A stretch of 64,000 bases of DNA from Bythopirellula sp041737835 (GCA_041737835.1 JBGSQY010000018.1); one strand, 5' to 3'. Shown: positions 35,694 to 44,931, counted from the stretch's first letter. Notes: generated from the letters alone by a model not told the origin. Made by a program: numbers and translations.

Positions 35694-35752
35694 CCGAGGT
35701 CATAGACCTCAGCCACAGGATATCCTCCTAGATCACAGACCTCGGCTACAGA
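35694..35752. repeat. Short repeat: GAGGTC-ATA-GACCTC palindrome and degenerate copy
   Basis: GAGGTCATAGACCTC at 35696-35710 is a 6-bp-arm palindrome. AGATCACAGACCTCGGCTACAG at about 35731-35751 is a degenerate direct copy of the same string. Immediately downstream of the FtsX-type gene. Confidence 0.45.
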
Positions 35753-35863
35753 ATTGATCGCGTTACAGAATCGTCACTCGCCTAGCACCGATTACCCAAT
35801 TTCACTACAGTGACGGCTGTTCCCCTGCCTTTTTTGCTTCCCTCCTCACGCTCAGAATTCATC

Positions 35864-36949
35864 ATGAAAAATCTCGCGTTAGTGATCGCTTCGTTCGCCG
35901 TCACGATCTTGTGTTGGGGCATCTACGGGCCGGTCCTCCATTGGGGCCAGCATGCGATGTCGACCACCGGGGGCAATGCCTCTTTGCGACCATTCATCTG
36001 CGTAGGACTCGCTTACTTCGTGATCGGCGTGGCCGTACCGACGCTGCTCCTGCAAATCTACGGCGAAGCAGGGCAATGGTCGGCGAAAGGAATTCTGTTC
36101 AGTCTCGCCGGTGGCGCGCTCGGCGCGCTGGGGGCGCTGGGGATCATTCTCGCGTTTTATTTTGGTGGTACTCCGATCTACGTGATGCCCCTCGTGTTTG
36201 GCGGAGCGCCGGTCGTGAACTCGTTTCTCACGATCTTTCTGACTGGCAAAATGCGTGAGATCGGTTCGATCTTCCTGGCGGGTTTGATCATTGTTCTGCT
36301 CGGTGCAACGACCGTACTGATCGCCAAACCGAATCCGCCCAAGCCCGCCACCCCCGCACAGGTGGAAGCTGCGACCGCCGCGCCTGCAACAGAGCAATCG
36401 ATGGTCGAGCGTGAATCCCGCGCGTTCCGCGATTTCCTCTTGCAAATCTGCTCCATCGCGCTGGTGATCTGCTGCTGGGGTGCGTACGGACCCGTGCTAC
36501 ACATCGGTCAGGCGGCCATGGATCACAGCCGCTTCCGTCCGTTGATTTGCGTGGGGCTGGCCTACTTTGTGATTGCCGTAATCGTCGGGAACTTGTGGCT
36601 CGCCGCGGCGGGTGAAGCGAGCACTTACAATTTCAGCGGCACATTCTGGAGCTTGGCGGGTGGCGCGGCCGGTGCACTCGGCGCGTTGGGGATTATCATG
36701 GCCTTCAACTTCGGCGGGAAGCCGGTCTATGTGATGCCACTCGTGTTTGGTGGAGCACCCGTTGTGAATACGTTCTTCACAATCACAGCCAACGGCCTGT
36801 GGGGACAAGTGAACGCCTTGTTCGTGGCGGGACTTCTATTGGTAATTGCCGGTGCGGCGATGGTATTGGTCTTCGCACCCAAGGGAAGTCCTCCGCCGAA
36901 ACCCGTGCCCGCACCGATTCCGACGGAGTATCCTGAGACCACGAACTAG
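35864..36949 (+). CDS. Internally duplicated polytopic membrane protein
   Basis: 361 aa from ATG 35864. It consists of two halves of about 160 residues with the same order of motifs. First half: ILCWGIYGPVLHWGQ, FICVGLAYFVIGV, GALGALGIILAFYFGG and YVMPLVFGGAPVVN. Second half: ICCWGAYGPVLHIGQ, LICVGLAYFVIAV, GALGALGIIMAFNFGG and the identical YVMPLVFGGAPVVN. They are joined by a Pro/Ala linker (about 160-185). Each half has about five hydrophobic segments. The layout is reminiscent of DMT/EamA-type carriers, but I cannot name a family or substrate. Convergent with the S46 gene, 9 bp apart. Confidence 0.8.
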   Translation: MKNLALVIASFAVTILCWGIYGPVLHWGQHAMSTTGGNASLRPFICVGLAYFVIGVAVPTLLLQIYGEAGQWSAKGILFSLAGGALGALGALGIILAFYFGGTPIYVMPLVFGGAPVVNSFLTIFLTGKMREIGSIFLAGLIIVLLGATTVLIAKPNPPKPATPAQVEAATAAPATEQSMVERESRAFRDFLLQICSIALVICCWGAYGPVLHIGQAAMDHSRFRPLICVGLAYFVIAVIVGNLWLAAAGEASTYNFSGTFWSLAGGAAGALGALGIIMAFNFGGKPVYVMPLVFGGAPVVNTFFTITANGLWGQVNALFVAGLLLVIAGAAMVLVFAPKGSPPPKPVPAPIPTEYPETTN

Positions 36950-36958
36950 CGGTCCCAG

Positions 36959-39007
36959 TTACTTGCCCAACTGCTTTACCAATTCCTCCGCGCCGTAGAT
37001 CACCTTTAAGGCTTCGCGGATGCCGCTGCTGTGTACCGACAGGGCTCGGGCAACGACGTCGTCGTACATGTAGTCGGCGGTGAGGCCCTGGATGTTGCTG
37101 TCGAAGATGATGCCGACGAATTCCCCGGCGCGATTCACTACGGGACTGCCGGAATTACCGCCGATGATGTCCACCGTGCTGACAAAATTGAGCGGCGTCT
37201 CCAGATCGAGCCGTTCACGCGCTTCGTGCCAACTCTTGGGCAGGATCCAAGATGCTTTGCTCTCATGGGCTTTTTCATGCTCGAAAGCCCCACCCATCGT
37301 TGTCCAAGGAGGCAGAATTCGGCCTTCTTCTTCGTAACCCTTCACCACGCCAAACGCCAAACGCAGCGTGAACGTCGCGTCGGGATAAGTCGTGACACCA
37401 TCGGCGGCGATGCGGGCTTCATCGATTTTGGCGTAGGCTTGCCTTTCGATCTCTTCGAGCGATTCGCGCTTCTCGCGCTTGAGGCGATACTCCGACTCCA
37501 AATCGCGGAAAAACAAAATCAGCGGGTCCTTCGAGGCTTCAATCGCCTTTTGACCACCCTTGGCGAGTTCCTTGCGGTACTCGACTTTGTTGAGCTGCGA
37601 ACCACTGATGAGTTCCGCCGCGCGATCGAGCGGATTCTTACCAGCCAGCGCAATCACCACGAGCGGATCGTCACCGCCACGTTCTTCAACGAACAGCGCC
37701 AATTGTGTGGCGAATTTGGAGATTTCCAAATCATCGTAGATTGGGGCGGGAGAAAACAATTCGTGCTCAAGTGATTCACGCCCCGAATCACGAAATTCCT
37801 TGAGGCGTTCCTCGCTCGGCTTTTGATCTTCGCCAGCCATCAGCACCAAACGCTGCGCGATCAAATAGTATGGCGAACGAAATTCGACGCCCCCGTCGAT
37901 CATTTCGGCCTTTTGCTTTTGCACCTCTGCGACTTCTTCCCACGCCTTGGCATATTCCTGAAATTCGTCCGACTTGGCAATCTTATTGAGTAACTCGGTT
38001 TCGCGTTCCACCTTCACTTCCATGAAGTGCGGGCTCTGCAAACCGGTAAGCATCCCCGTGACGGCTTTGCGACTGTTCTGCACCGCGAAGAGATCGTCGC
38101 TTCCACGGCGGCGATGTTCGGGGCTCGAATTGCAGTATTGCTGCAACGCCACTTCCATACGGCATAAATAATTCAAGTAATACGGCAGGCTAAAGTCGCG
38201 CAAATATTTGAGCGCATCGGTCGTATAACCGCGATCGGTGCGGCCGGGATTGCCTGAAACAAAAACAAGCTCGTTATCAGCCGGGCCATTCTCGGACCAC
38301 TTCAAAAAGTGTTCGATCTTAGCCGGCTTGCCGTTCTCGTAGACACGAAAGATCGTGGCGTCGAGACAATAGCGTGGATACTCAAAGTTATCCATGTCGC
38401 CGCCAAAAAACGCGGCGGTCGCTTCGGGGGCCCAAACCAACCGTACGTCGGTGTATTTCTTGTAGCGATAGAGATGATACTTGGCCCCACCGAAGAGCGT
38501 GATCACATCGCTTCGCAAACCAGTTTTATCAAGTGAGGCTTGCTCGATCTGGGCCATCGCCGCTTGGCGGGCTTTGTTGGCGTCGGTCGGCTCCATGTCG
38601 TCGGTCACGGCCGCATTCACTTTGTCGGTGACATCCTCGATGGAAACCAACTGATTCAGTTCCAAATCGGGAGCTTTGAGCTCGCTCTCGCGATCCTCGG
38701 CCAAAAAACCGTGGTCGTAATAATTGTTTTCAGGCGTTGAGAGTTTGTGCAGCGTATCGGCGGCCACGTGGTGGTTGGTGATCACCAGGCCGTCGCTGGA
38801 AACAAACGAAGCCGATCCGCCGGAGCTGAACCGCACGCTCGAGTGCATGATGTGCTCGGCCCATTCTTCGCTCACTTCGAAGCCGTATTTTTGCTTGAGC
38901 GACTCATGGGGCAGATCGTTGAAGAGCCACATTCCCTCGTCGCCGCGGGTGGCAGTAACAGACATGGCAAGACTCACGGTGACCAACGCTCGGCGGAAGA
39001 TACGCAT
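36959..39007 (-). CDS. S46-family exported dipeptidyl-peptidase
   Basis: 682 aa from ATG 39007, chosen because GGGAGGGAAATC precedes it and a signal peptide (MRIFRRALVTVSLAMSVTAT) follows. Serine peptidase motifs of S46: VITNHHVAAD (His79/80), GGDMDNFEYPR (Asp) and GGNSGSPVVN (Ser). S46 enzymes (DPP7, DPP11) release dipeptides from oligopeptides outside the inner membrane. The position after FD, which is Gly in DPP7 and Arg in DPP11 as I recall, reads Ser here (IIFDSNIQGL), so the preferred P1 residue is uncertain. Confidence 0.9.
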   Translation of the reverse strand: MRIFRRALVTVSLAMSVTATRGDEGMWLFNDLPHESLKQKYGFEVSEEWAEHIMHSSVRFSSGGSASFVSSDGLVITNHHVAADTLHKLSTPENNYYDHGFLAEDRESELKAPDLELNQLVSIEDVTDKVNAAVTDDMEPTDANKARQAAMAQIEQASLDKTGLRSDVITLFGGAKYHLYRYKKYTDVRLVWAPEATAAFFGGDMDNFEYPRYCLDATIFRVYENGKPAKIEHFLKWSENGPADNELVFVSGNPGRTDRGYTTDALKYLRDFSLPYYLNYLCRMEVALQQYCNSSPEHRRRGSDDLFAVQNSRKAVTGMLTGLQSPHFMEVKVERETELLNKIAKSDEFQEYAKAWEEVAEVQKQKAEMIDGGVEFRSPYYLIAQRLVLMAGEDQKPSEERLKEFRDSGRESLEHELFSPAPIYDDLEISKFATQLALFVEERGGDDPLVVIALAGKNPLDRAAELISGSQLNKVEYRKELAKGGQKAIEASKDPLILFFRDLESEYRLKREKRESLEEIERQAYAKIDEARIAADGVTTYPDATFTLRLAFGVVKGYEEEGRILPPWTTMGGAFEHEKAHESKASWILPKSWHEARERLDLETPLNFVSTVDIIGGNSGSPVVNRAGEFVGIIFDSNIQGLTADYMYDDVVARALSVHSSGIREALKVIYGAEELVKQLGK

Positions 39008-39528
39008 CGAGATTTCCCTCCCTGGTGCTAGCTTCACAAGATGAAAGACGGCCAGAATTGCCGTCCCCGAATGAAGGCAATGGTAGCAGATCGGGCAAGA
39101 CTTTGGGACCCGAAGAAAAAGCTCGAGAATACGCCACACTTTGGGGCTGCCCTAAAAACAAACGCAGGCGCGACGAACTGAATCGCCGCGCCTGCTAGCC
39201 CCCCTGGGTGTGTCGTTACAAGCTGTATTGAATCCGGCCTTCAAGAGACCAGGTATGTTCCGTTTGACGTACACAAGTATCGACCAACCGAGGTTGCGGC
39301 TTTCGTAAAGTTTAGGGGCTCGCTAAGATTTGCGGTCGCGCGAGGAATACCAACGCAATTCAAGAGTCCAACCGGCAATTGCACGCTGATAGCTTGCTAG
39401 CAAGGCTTCATTTTCGCGATTGAGTTCATAAACTTTGACGATTACGCCGATTTTGAGGTTATGCGGAATCGGCGTGCGCCGACATACTCCGCACGTTTTG
39501 TTGCTGCCCGAGCGAAAGGGAGTTCGCC
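39008..39528. promoter_or_regulatory. Divergent spacer between the S46 gene and the stator operon
   Basis: 520 bp with no recognised gene. It contains a minus-strand terminator-like hairpin (39154-39195). Near the operon side lies a stem ACGCCGATT (39444-39452) / AATCGGCGT (39467-39475), possibly a structured leader. GGGAG precedes the GTG start at 39529. Promoters for both directions must be here, but no confident -35/-10 pair was found. Confidence 0.45.
39154..39195 (-). terminator. Terminator-like hairpin upstream of the S46 gene
   Basis: On the minus strand GCAGGCGCGGCG and CGTCGCGCCTGC form a 12-bp stem (one G-T pair) with an 8-base loop, followed by GTTTGTTTTT. It lies before, not after, the S46 coding region, and no minus-strand gene ends ahead of it. 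It is either an attenuator in a long 5' leader or the end of a small RNA. Confidence 0.6.
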
Positions 39529-41091
39529 GTGTCTCGCATCAGTTCCATTTCAGAATGGTTGTTACGCCAGTCGTTCATCTGGGGCGGTTTGGCGTGCCTC
39601 GCGTTCTACGCGCTCTATGTGAATGGAAGCGCCGAAACCACGATCACGCACCGCTATTTCGCGGCGCATTGGATTAACTATACGACGACTGCTCTGTTCT
39701 TCGTCGGCATGGCGGCGATGGGCATCAAGATGCTCGGCGTCTTTGCACAGTTTGCCACGCTCGACAGCGTGCGTCTGCCCAACGCTGGGATCAACGGCCA
39801 AACCGTTGGCGACGTTCCCGGCTTGCTCGCGAAACTGGAATCGCTCGCCCCTTCGCTCCAGAGCAGCTATCTCGTCGAACGTCTGACAAGCTCGCTGAAA
39901 TACGTCGAGCGGAAACGCACTGCCGACACGCTTGATACTCATCTCCAATTTCTTCAATCAGCGGATGTCAGTCGCGCCGCACAAAGCTATGGCTTGGTCC
40001 GCACGCTGTTGATTGCAATTCCGATTCTGGGCCTCTTGGGAACCGCGGTCGGTGTGACGATGGCACTTGCCAATTGGGATGCTGCGAACGAGCAATCGCT
40101 TCCGGTAATCATTACGAGCGTGAGCGCGGCGTTTGATTCAACAATCCAAGCGATCGCTCTGACGACGATCCTGTTGTTTGCCAAGCTTTTCGCCGAAAAA
40201 CTTGATGGCCGCTTACTGAGTGCCGTCGACGCTAAAGCCGCGGAACTGCTCATCGGACGATTCCAGCAATACGGCAGCGAAAACGATTCGCACTTGGCGT
40301 CGGTTCGTAAGATGTCGGAGCAGTTGCTCAGCGTCGTGCAAACCAGCACCGAGAAACAGGCCGAACTGTTGAAATCGACCCTCGATCAAACTGGCCGGCG
40401 CTGGACAGAAATGTTCGAGCATACCGCCTCGACGCTCAACCGTGTGATGGCTGGAGCGGCCGGTTCGCTCGAAGAATCGTTTGCCTCGGCAGCCACGGCG
40501 CTTGACGAAGCCCTGTCGGGGGCTGTGCTTGAAGGCCTGACCCGACATGCCAAGTCGCTCAACGCGGGTGTCGAGCATCACACGAAAACTCTGGAAGACA
40601 CACTCATCAGGCACGCTACATTTCTCAACGAAGGCTTGGAACTCCATGCCCAAGCGTTGACCAAAGCCGAAGCTGAGATGGCTCAAGAAAATCGTCGTCA
40701 TTTGGCCGACGTTGAAGCCGCGGTCGGTGAGGCTATGATTGTCGCTTCCAATCGCCAGGAAAAACTTGTCGCTAAGAGCGAGCAACTGCTGCGCGAAATG
40801 CAAACGGCACTCGTCGATTCCGCGAGTGCGTCGCTGGCTCAGCAGGAGCAATTGATGCGGCAGGGCGACACGCTGCTTAAAGTGATCGAGGCGACCAACC
40901 AGATCAAACAACTCGAAGAAACGCTCAACGACAATCTTCAGTCGCTGGCCGTGACTCAAAACTTCGAGCAAACGATTGACGAGTTGTCGGCCGTCCTGCA
41001 ATTGCTCGGAGCCCACTTGGGCAAGACGCTTGTCTCGGGCGAAACCATCGAACTGTTGTCAACCCAACGCCCCCAGACTAAGGCAGCATGA
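39529..41091 (+). CDS. MotA/TolQ/ExbB-like proton channel subunit with long coiled coil
   Basis: 520 aa, GTG start with GGGAG upstream. Hydrophobic segments lie near 14-30, 49-68 and 155-180. The signature region LLIAIPILGLLGTAVGVTMA followed by SVSAAFDSTIQAIALTTILL is that of MotA/TolQ/ExbB channels, which use proton flow across the inner membrane. After about residue 230 it is almost all helix and likely coiled coil (LLKSTLDQTGRRWTEMFEHT, QENRRHLADVEAAVGEAMIV), far longer than ExbB or TolQ. First of three overlapping genes; the stop overlaps the next start by 4 bp. Confidence 0.85.
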   Translation: MSRISSISEWLLRQSFIWGGLACLAFYALYVNGSAETTITHRYFAAHWINYTTTALFFVGMAAMGIKMLGVFAQFATLDSVRLPNAGINGQTVGDVPGLLAKLESLAPSLQSSYLVERLTSSLKYVERKRTADTLDTHLQFLQSADVSRAAQSYGLVRTLLIAIPILGLLGTAVGVTMALANWDAANEQSLPVIITSVSAAFDSTIQAIALTTILLFAKLFAEKLDGRLLSAVDAKAAELLIGRFQQYGSENDSHLASVRKMSEQLLSVVQTSTEKQAELLKSTLDQTGRRWTEMFEHTASTLNRVMAGAAGSLEESFASAATALDEALSGAVLEGLTRHAKSLNAGVEHHTKTLEDTLIRHATFLNEGLELHAQALTKAEAEMAQENRRHLADVEAAVGEAMIVASNRQEKLVAKSEQLLREMQTALVDSASASLAQQEQLMRQGDTLLKVIEATNQIKQLEETLNDNLQSLAVTQNFEQTIDELSAVLQLLGAHLGKTLVSGETIELLSTQRPQTKAA

Positions 41092-43094
41092 GCAATCGCA
41101 ATAAAAGCGAGAACTCCGAAGCGACGAGCCTGATCCCCTTCCTTGCCGTGATGCTATGCACCATGGGGACCTTGCTGGTGTTGCTGGTCGTGCTCGTCCA
41201 GAGAGCGGCCCACCACGCGTCGCAGCCGGCGGTTGATCCCTCGCAAATACTTGCCGTCGAACAACCACCGGTTCCGGTGCCTGTGGTTATCCCTACGCCT
41301 GTGCAGGTAAAAGCTGACGATCAAGAGCGTCTCAAAGAAGAGCTCGAACAGGTTGCGGCGTATCAGCAGCAACTTAAAAACCTTCAAGCCGAGGCCAGCA
41401 AACGGCTTGAGCAAGAGAGTGCCAAGTTGAGCCACTCCGAAGAGCACCTGCGTCGGCTGCAAGAAGAATTGGCCAAGCTCGCCATTGCCGATGAACAGCT
41501 CAAACAAACCGAAGCCAACCAATCTATTGATCAAGAGCAAGCGAAAAAAGAAGCGGACCGACTCGAGCAACTTGTTATCGACACGACCAAGCAATTGGAA
41601 GTTTTGCGCGAGGACGCTCCTCAAGGGAAACGCTCGTATGCGATTATTCCTTACAAGGGACAAAACGGCACTTACCGTAAACCGATCTACATCGAGTGCA
41701 GCAGCAAGGGGGTCGTGCTGCACCCCGAAGGTCTGGTGCTGACGGAAGAGGATTTCCTTGCTCCGAATTGGCCAGGGAATCCATTGGCGTCGGCCCTGCG
41801 TGCTTCGCGCGAATATCTGAACAACAAGGCGGCTGCCGAGGGTGCGCCGGAGCCTCCCGATCCGTATCCGTTGCTCATTGTTCGCCCCAGTGGGATCAAG
41901 GCGTACGCACTTGCTCGTATGGCTATCAGTTCTTGGGATTCCGACTATGGCTATGAATTCGTGGAAGAGGATATGAAACTCAGCTTCCCCGAAGCCCCTG
42001 ATCCACAATTGGCCCGCGCGCAACATCATGCCGTGATGAATTCCCGTGAGCGGCTAGTGCATTTGGTGCAATCGGCTCCTAGCCGGTTCCCTGGCATGAA
42101 AATGAGCGGTAGCGGCATGGGAGGGAGCGGCACGGGACAGAGTTCTGGTGCCTACGGTTCAGGCAATGGCGAATTTGGCAGCGAAGGTTCGGCCTACGCT
42201 GGTATCGGTAGTCAAAATGGCCAAAGCATGGGATCAGGTGGCAATGGCTATGCATCAGGTGGTCAGCCTGGAGAGGAAATGAACGGCGACGGTTCGATGC
42301 AACCAGGCGAATCTCAAATCGGCGCCATGGCAGGAGATGGAACGGGCAATGGAACTGGCAAAGCCACTTCTGGCAGCGAAGGCGCTCAAGGACAAAATGG
42401 TGAGCAGGCTTCGGGAGAACAAAATTCCTTAGGACAACGCTACGCGCAACAAACTGGCACGGGCCAAGGCCCAGGCGGGTCACAAGCAAGTGGAGCGACG
42501 ACCAATGCTCCTTCCGAACCAATCAACGGCAAAGACTCCGCAAGCGGCGGGTGCGGAAGCCAACAAACGGCTGGAACGGCTGGCAGCAGTGGGGGCAGCG
42601 GCGGCGCTGCCGGAGCTGGTCAGGGTGCGACCTCGGGCGGTACTCCCAACATGAACTTCTCCAACACGCCGAGCCAACCGATTGCCGAATCGCGGGGCGC
42701 AAATTGGGCTGTTAACGAGCCACGTCAAAAAGCTGTTGCGATCAGCCGGCCGATTTCCGTGGTCGTTCGAGAAAACAAAATGATTATCATGCCCACCGGT
42801 TTTGCCAAACGTGGGCCCGAAGCCACCGGCAAGGAAATCGCGCTCGATCAATCAATTAATGATATCTCCGACAACTTTAAGAAAGCGGTCCACGAGCGTA
42901 TCGACGAATGGGGGATGGCCGGCAGCGGGATGTATTGGAAGCCCGTGCTGGAACTGCACGTCGAAGAGAATGCCTCAATGACGGCTACGCGAATTGTGCA
43001 CCTCTTAAAGGGCAGCGGCGTGGAAGTGCAACTACCAGCCACCGCCAACGCGGGTGCAACTGGTTCTGCTCGATCGGGAGGTACGACCCGATGA
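41088..43094 (+). CDS. ExbD/TolR-like stator partner lacking the proton Asp, with Gly-rich linker
   Basis: 668 aa. One transmembrane helix at the N-terminus: SLIPFLAVMLCTMGTLLVLL (residues 14-33). It aligns with the ExbD helix TPFIDVMLVLLIIFM, but the key Asp is Ala20. A coiled coil follows (about 75-170), then a small domain (IYIECSSKGVVLHPEG ... YPLLIVRPSG). Next is a low-complexity region rich in Gly, Ser and Gln (about 336-517), then a second domain (ISVVVRENKMIIMPTG ... LHVEENASMTATRIVHLL) that looks like another ExbD-type fold. Overlaps both neighbours by 4 bp. The family name is unknown to me; the stator role is inferred from context and the helix. Confidence 0.7.
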   Translation: MSNRNKSENSEATSLIPFLAVMLCTMGTLLVLLVVLVQRAAHHASQPAVDPSQILAVEQPPVPVPVVIPTPVQVKADDQERLKEELEQVAAYQQQLKNLQAEASKRLEQESAKLSHSEEHLRRLQEELAKLAIADEQLKQTEANQSIDQEQAKKEADRLEQLVIDTTKQLEVLREDAPQGKRSYAIIPYKGQNGTYRKPIYIECSSKGVVLHPEGLVLTEEDFLAPNWPGNPLASALRASREYLNNKAAAEGAPEPPDPYPLLIVRPSGIKAYALARMAISSWDSDYGYEFVEEDMKLSFPEAPDPQLARAQHHAVMNSRERLVHLVQSAPSRFPGMKMSGSGMGGSGTGQSSGAYGSGNGEFGSEGSAYAGIGSQNGQSMGSGGNGYASGGQPGEEMNGDGSMQPGESQIGAMAGDGTGNGTGKATSGSEGAQGQNGEQASGEQNSLGQRYAQQTGTGQGPGGSQASGATTNAPSEPINGKDSASGGCGSQQTAGTAGSSGGSGGAAGAGQGATSGGTPNMNFSNTPSQPIAESRGANWAVNEPRQKAVAISRPISVVVRENKMIIMPTGFAKRGPEATGKEIALDQSINDISDNFKKAVHERIDEWGMAGSGMYWKPVLELHVEENASMTATRIVHLLKGSGVEVQLPATANAGATGSARSGGTTR

Positions 43095-44164
43095 GTAAGC
43101 ATCTGCCGGAAATCCAACAAGAGTCGTCACAAAAATCGTTTGTGGACGTGGTCGCCAACTTCGTGGGGGCGATCCTCATTCTGGCCCTGCTCCTTGGCGT
43201 GAAGGCAAACCGCGATTCCAATCAAGAAGCTCAGCCCGTGAGCGAGCCTGTGGCGGTTGTTCCTGTTGCTAAAATCGAGGAGCCTGCATCACCGCCGGTT
43301 GATGAAAATCTTGAAGAAGACCTCGAAGCCGCGCGGAAGGAAGCCTTGGCTGCACGTGAGGAAGTCGAGAAAGCCGCCACTCGGCTGGTGCGGATCCGGC
43401 AGGAAGTGGCTGGCAATGACCAGGAACGCGTGGTATTAGCCATGCATAAAAGTCTTATTGAAGAGGATCTCGCACGTCGACGCAAAGCACTCGATACTGA
43501 CAAGCAAGAAGAATTCGATGTTCAACGACGGATTGCTGAAGCGGAAATCAAGTTGGATGAACTAACACAACAGCAAGTCAGTTTGATGTCGGCTCCTGAC
43601 GTCGTTGAAGAGTTGGAAAATAGCCCCGCCCCGATCGCGCGGGAAATCGACGAAGACGCAATTCACTTGAGACTGAAAGATGGCTTGGTTTCGGTGGTGC
43701 CGCTTACCGAGTTAATGGCGGAAGCGCAGGCTCACTTCAGTGACATCGGACGACGACTCCAATCGAGTGACGCCGTAACGGAAACCTTTGGACCAATTAA
43801 TGGTTATCGCATTCGAGTCCAAGTTTTCAAAATTGATGACTTGAATTCTATTCATGGACCCCGCGCGGGAGAAATGCAACGCAATTCTTACGATTTCGCC
43901 GCGGAGATACTTCCCACATCAGAATCGATTGGCCAGGACATCGAACTTGCGATGGGCGCGGGTGGCTCTGTGCATCAGCATCTAATCGCGAATCGCCGGA
44001 ATTCCTCGGCCGTTGTGGTGTGGGTCCACACGGATAGCTTTGGCGAATTTCGCTTGCTCAAACGTAGTTTGTGGGAGATGGGCTTCTCGCTGGCGGTCAA
44101 ACCGCTTCCACCGGGCATCAATATCGGCATCTCGCCTCACGGCAGCAAGGCCGCCGTGCAATAG
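43091..44164 (+). CDS. Second ExbD/TolR-like stator partner retaining the Asp
   Basis: 357 aa from ATG 43091, which overlaps the previous stop (ATGA). The helix KSFVDVVANFVGAILILALL has Asp19 at the ExbD proton position. A coiled coil covers about 75-170, then a C-terminal domain (INGYRIRVQVFKIDDLNSIH ... AVVVWVHTDSFGEFRLLKRS) that resembles the preceding protein. It forms one operon with the channel and the Asp-less partner. A heteromeric rod, one subunit active and one not, is the simplest reading. It ends at base 44164, directly abutting the Rrf2 gene on the other strand. Confidence 0.7.
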   Translation: MSKHLPEIQQESSQKSFVDVVANFVGAILILALLLGVKANRDSNQEAQPVSEPVAVVPVAKIEEPASPPVDENLEEDLEAARKEALAAREEVEKAATRLVRIRQEVAGNDQERVVLAMHKSLIEEDLARRRKALDTDKQEEFDVQRRIAEAEIKLDELTQQQVSLMSAPDVVEELENSPAPIAREIDEDAIHLRLKDGLVSVVPLTELMAEAQAHFSDIGRRLQSSDAVTETFGPINGYRIRVQVFKIDDLNSIHGPRAGEMQRNSYDFAAEILPTSESIGQDIELAMGAGGSVHQHLIANRRNSSAVVVWVHTDSFGEFRLLKRSLWEMGFSLAVKPLPPGINIGISPHGSKAAVQ

Positions 44165-44584
44165 TCAGCCGCTGACTTCCTGTTCAGCCTTTCTGGTTTG
44201 CAGGCTCGAAAGTTTTACGTCGGACATCCGTCTGCAGGCCATTGCAGTAACATCGCGCAGGACCGCCTCCAGGCTTTCGCGGGATTGCTCGGGTATTGCA
44301 TCTAGCGGCGGAATCACGGGGACTTGTGGACCGTCGGTGGCCTCTAAGATTTGCAGTAGCGAGATATCATCAAGTGATCTCGCCAAGGCATACCCTCCAT
44401 CGACGCCGCGGGTGGAGACAAGAATGCCGTGATTGACGAGACTTCGGAGCACTTGTAACAAAAACCGTTCAGGCATTTGGCCATGTCTGGCCAATTGGCT
44501 ACAAGGAACCGGCAATCCTGCGGGAGCGTGTGAGAGCTGTAACACCGCTCCCAACGCATAGGCAGACGCGCGCGATAATCGCAT
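44165..44584 (-). CDS. Rrf2-family transcriptional regulator
   Basis: 139 aa from ATG 44584 (MRLSRASAYALGAVLQLSHA). Winged-helix motif VPCSQLARHGQMPERFLLQV and VSTRGVDGGYALAR are typical of Rrf2. Iron-sulfur members carry three Cys in the C-terminal half; here only two Cys are seen (near the helix-turn-helix and in MACRRM), so a standard cluster is unlikely. The target is not evident. Confidence 0.88.
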   Translation of the reverse strand: MRLSRASAYALGAVLQLSHAPAGLPVPCSQLARHGQMPERFLLQVLRSLVNHGILVSTRGVDGGYALARSLDDISLLQILEATDGPQVPVIPPLDAIPEQSRESLEAVLRDVTAMACRRMSDVKLSSLQTRKAEQEVSG

Positions 44585-44931
44585 GAGATGGACCCCCAGA
44601 ATGAAGAGAAAAGGTGCGGCTCTGCCCAGCCGATATTCAGCACTCGACACCACCTTTCAATACACGCGGCGCTAGTCAATTCGCCACGAAAAAGTATTGA
44701 TTACGGATCTAGCCAAAAATTAATTGCAGTATTTCAGAGAAGAAGAGTTCTGGCAGTTAGTGTGCGCTGGGTGGAAGAGCCATGTCAAGCTAAATTCTAA
44801 CAGAATCTTAACCTAACAACTGCGCTGCGAATTTGAGAACGATTATCAGGAGCCATGAAAGAAATCGCGATTTCACTTATGTCACAAAGAATGCGAACTC
44901 TTGCAAAGTGCCCAAAAGTTGGTGCTCAAAC
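44585..44931. other. Intergenic region upstream of the Rrf2-family gene
   Basis: 347 bp, AT-richer than its surroundings. A 61-codon plus-strand frame starting at 44855 runs antisense into lspA and has AGGAG only 2 bases before its ATG, so I do not call it a gene. The Rrf2 gene promoter must be in the left part. Nothing else was recognised. Confidence 0.4.

Noticed and set aside
39529..44164. Zorya-type anti-phage system
   Set aside because: The channel with long coiled coil recalls ZorA, but there is no OmpA-type ZorB and no ZorC, ZorD or ZorE gene nearby. The partners look like ExbD instead.
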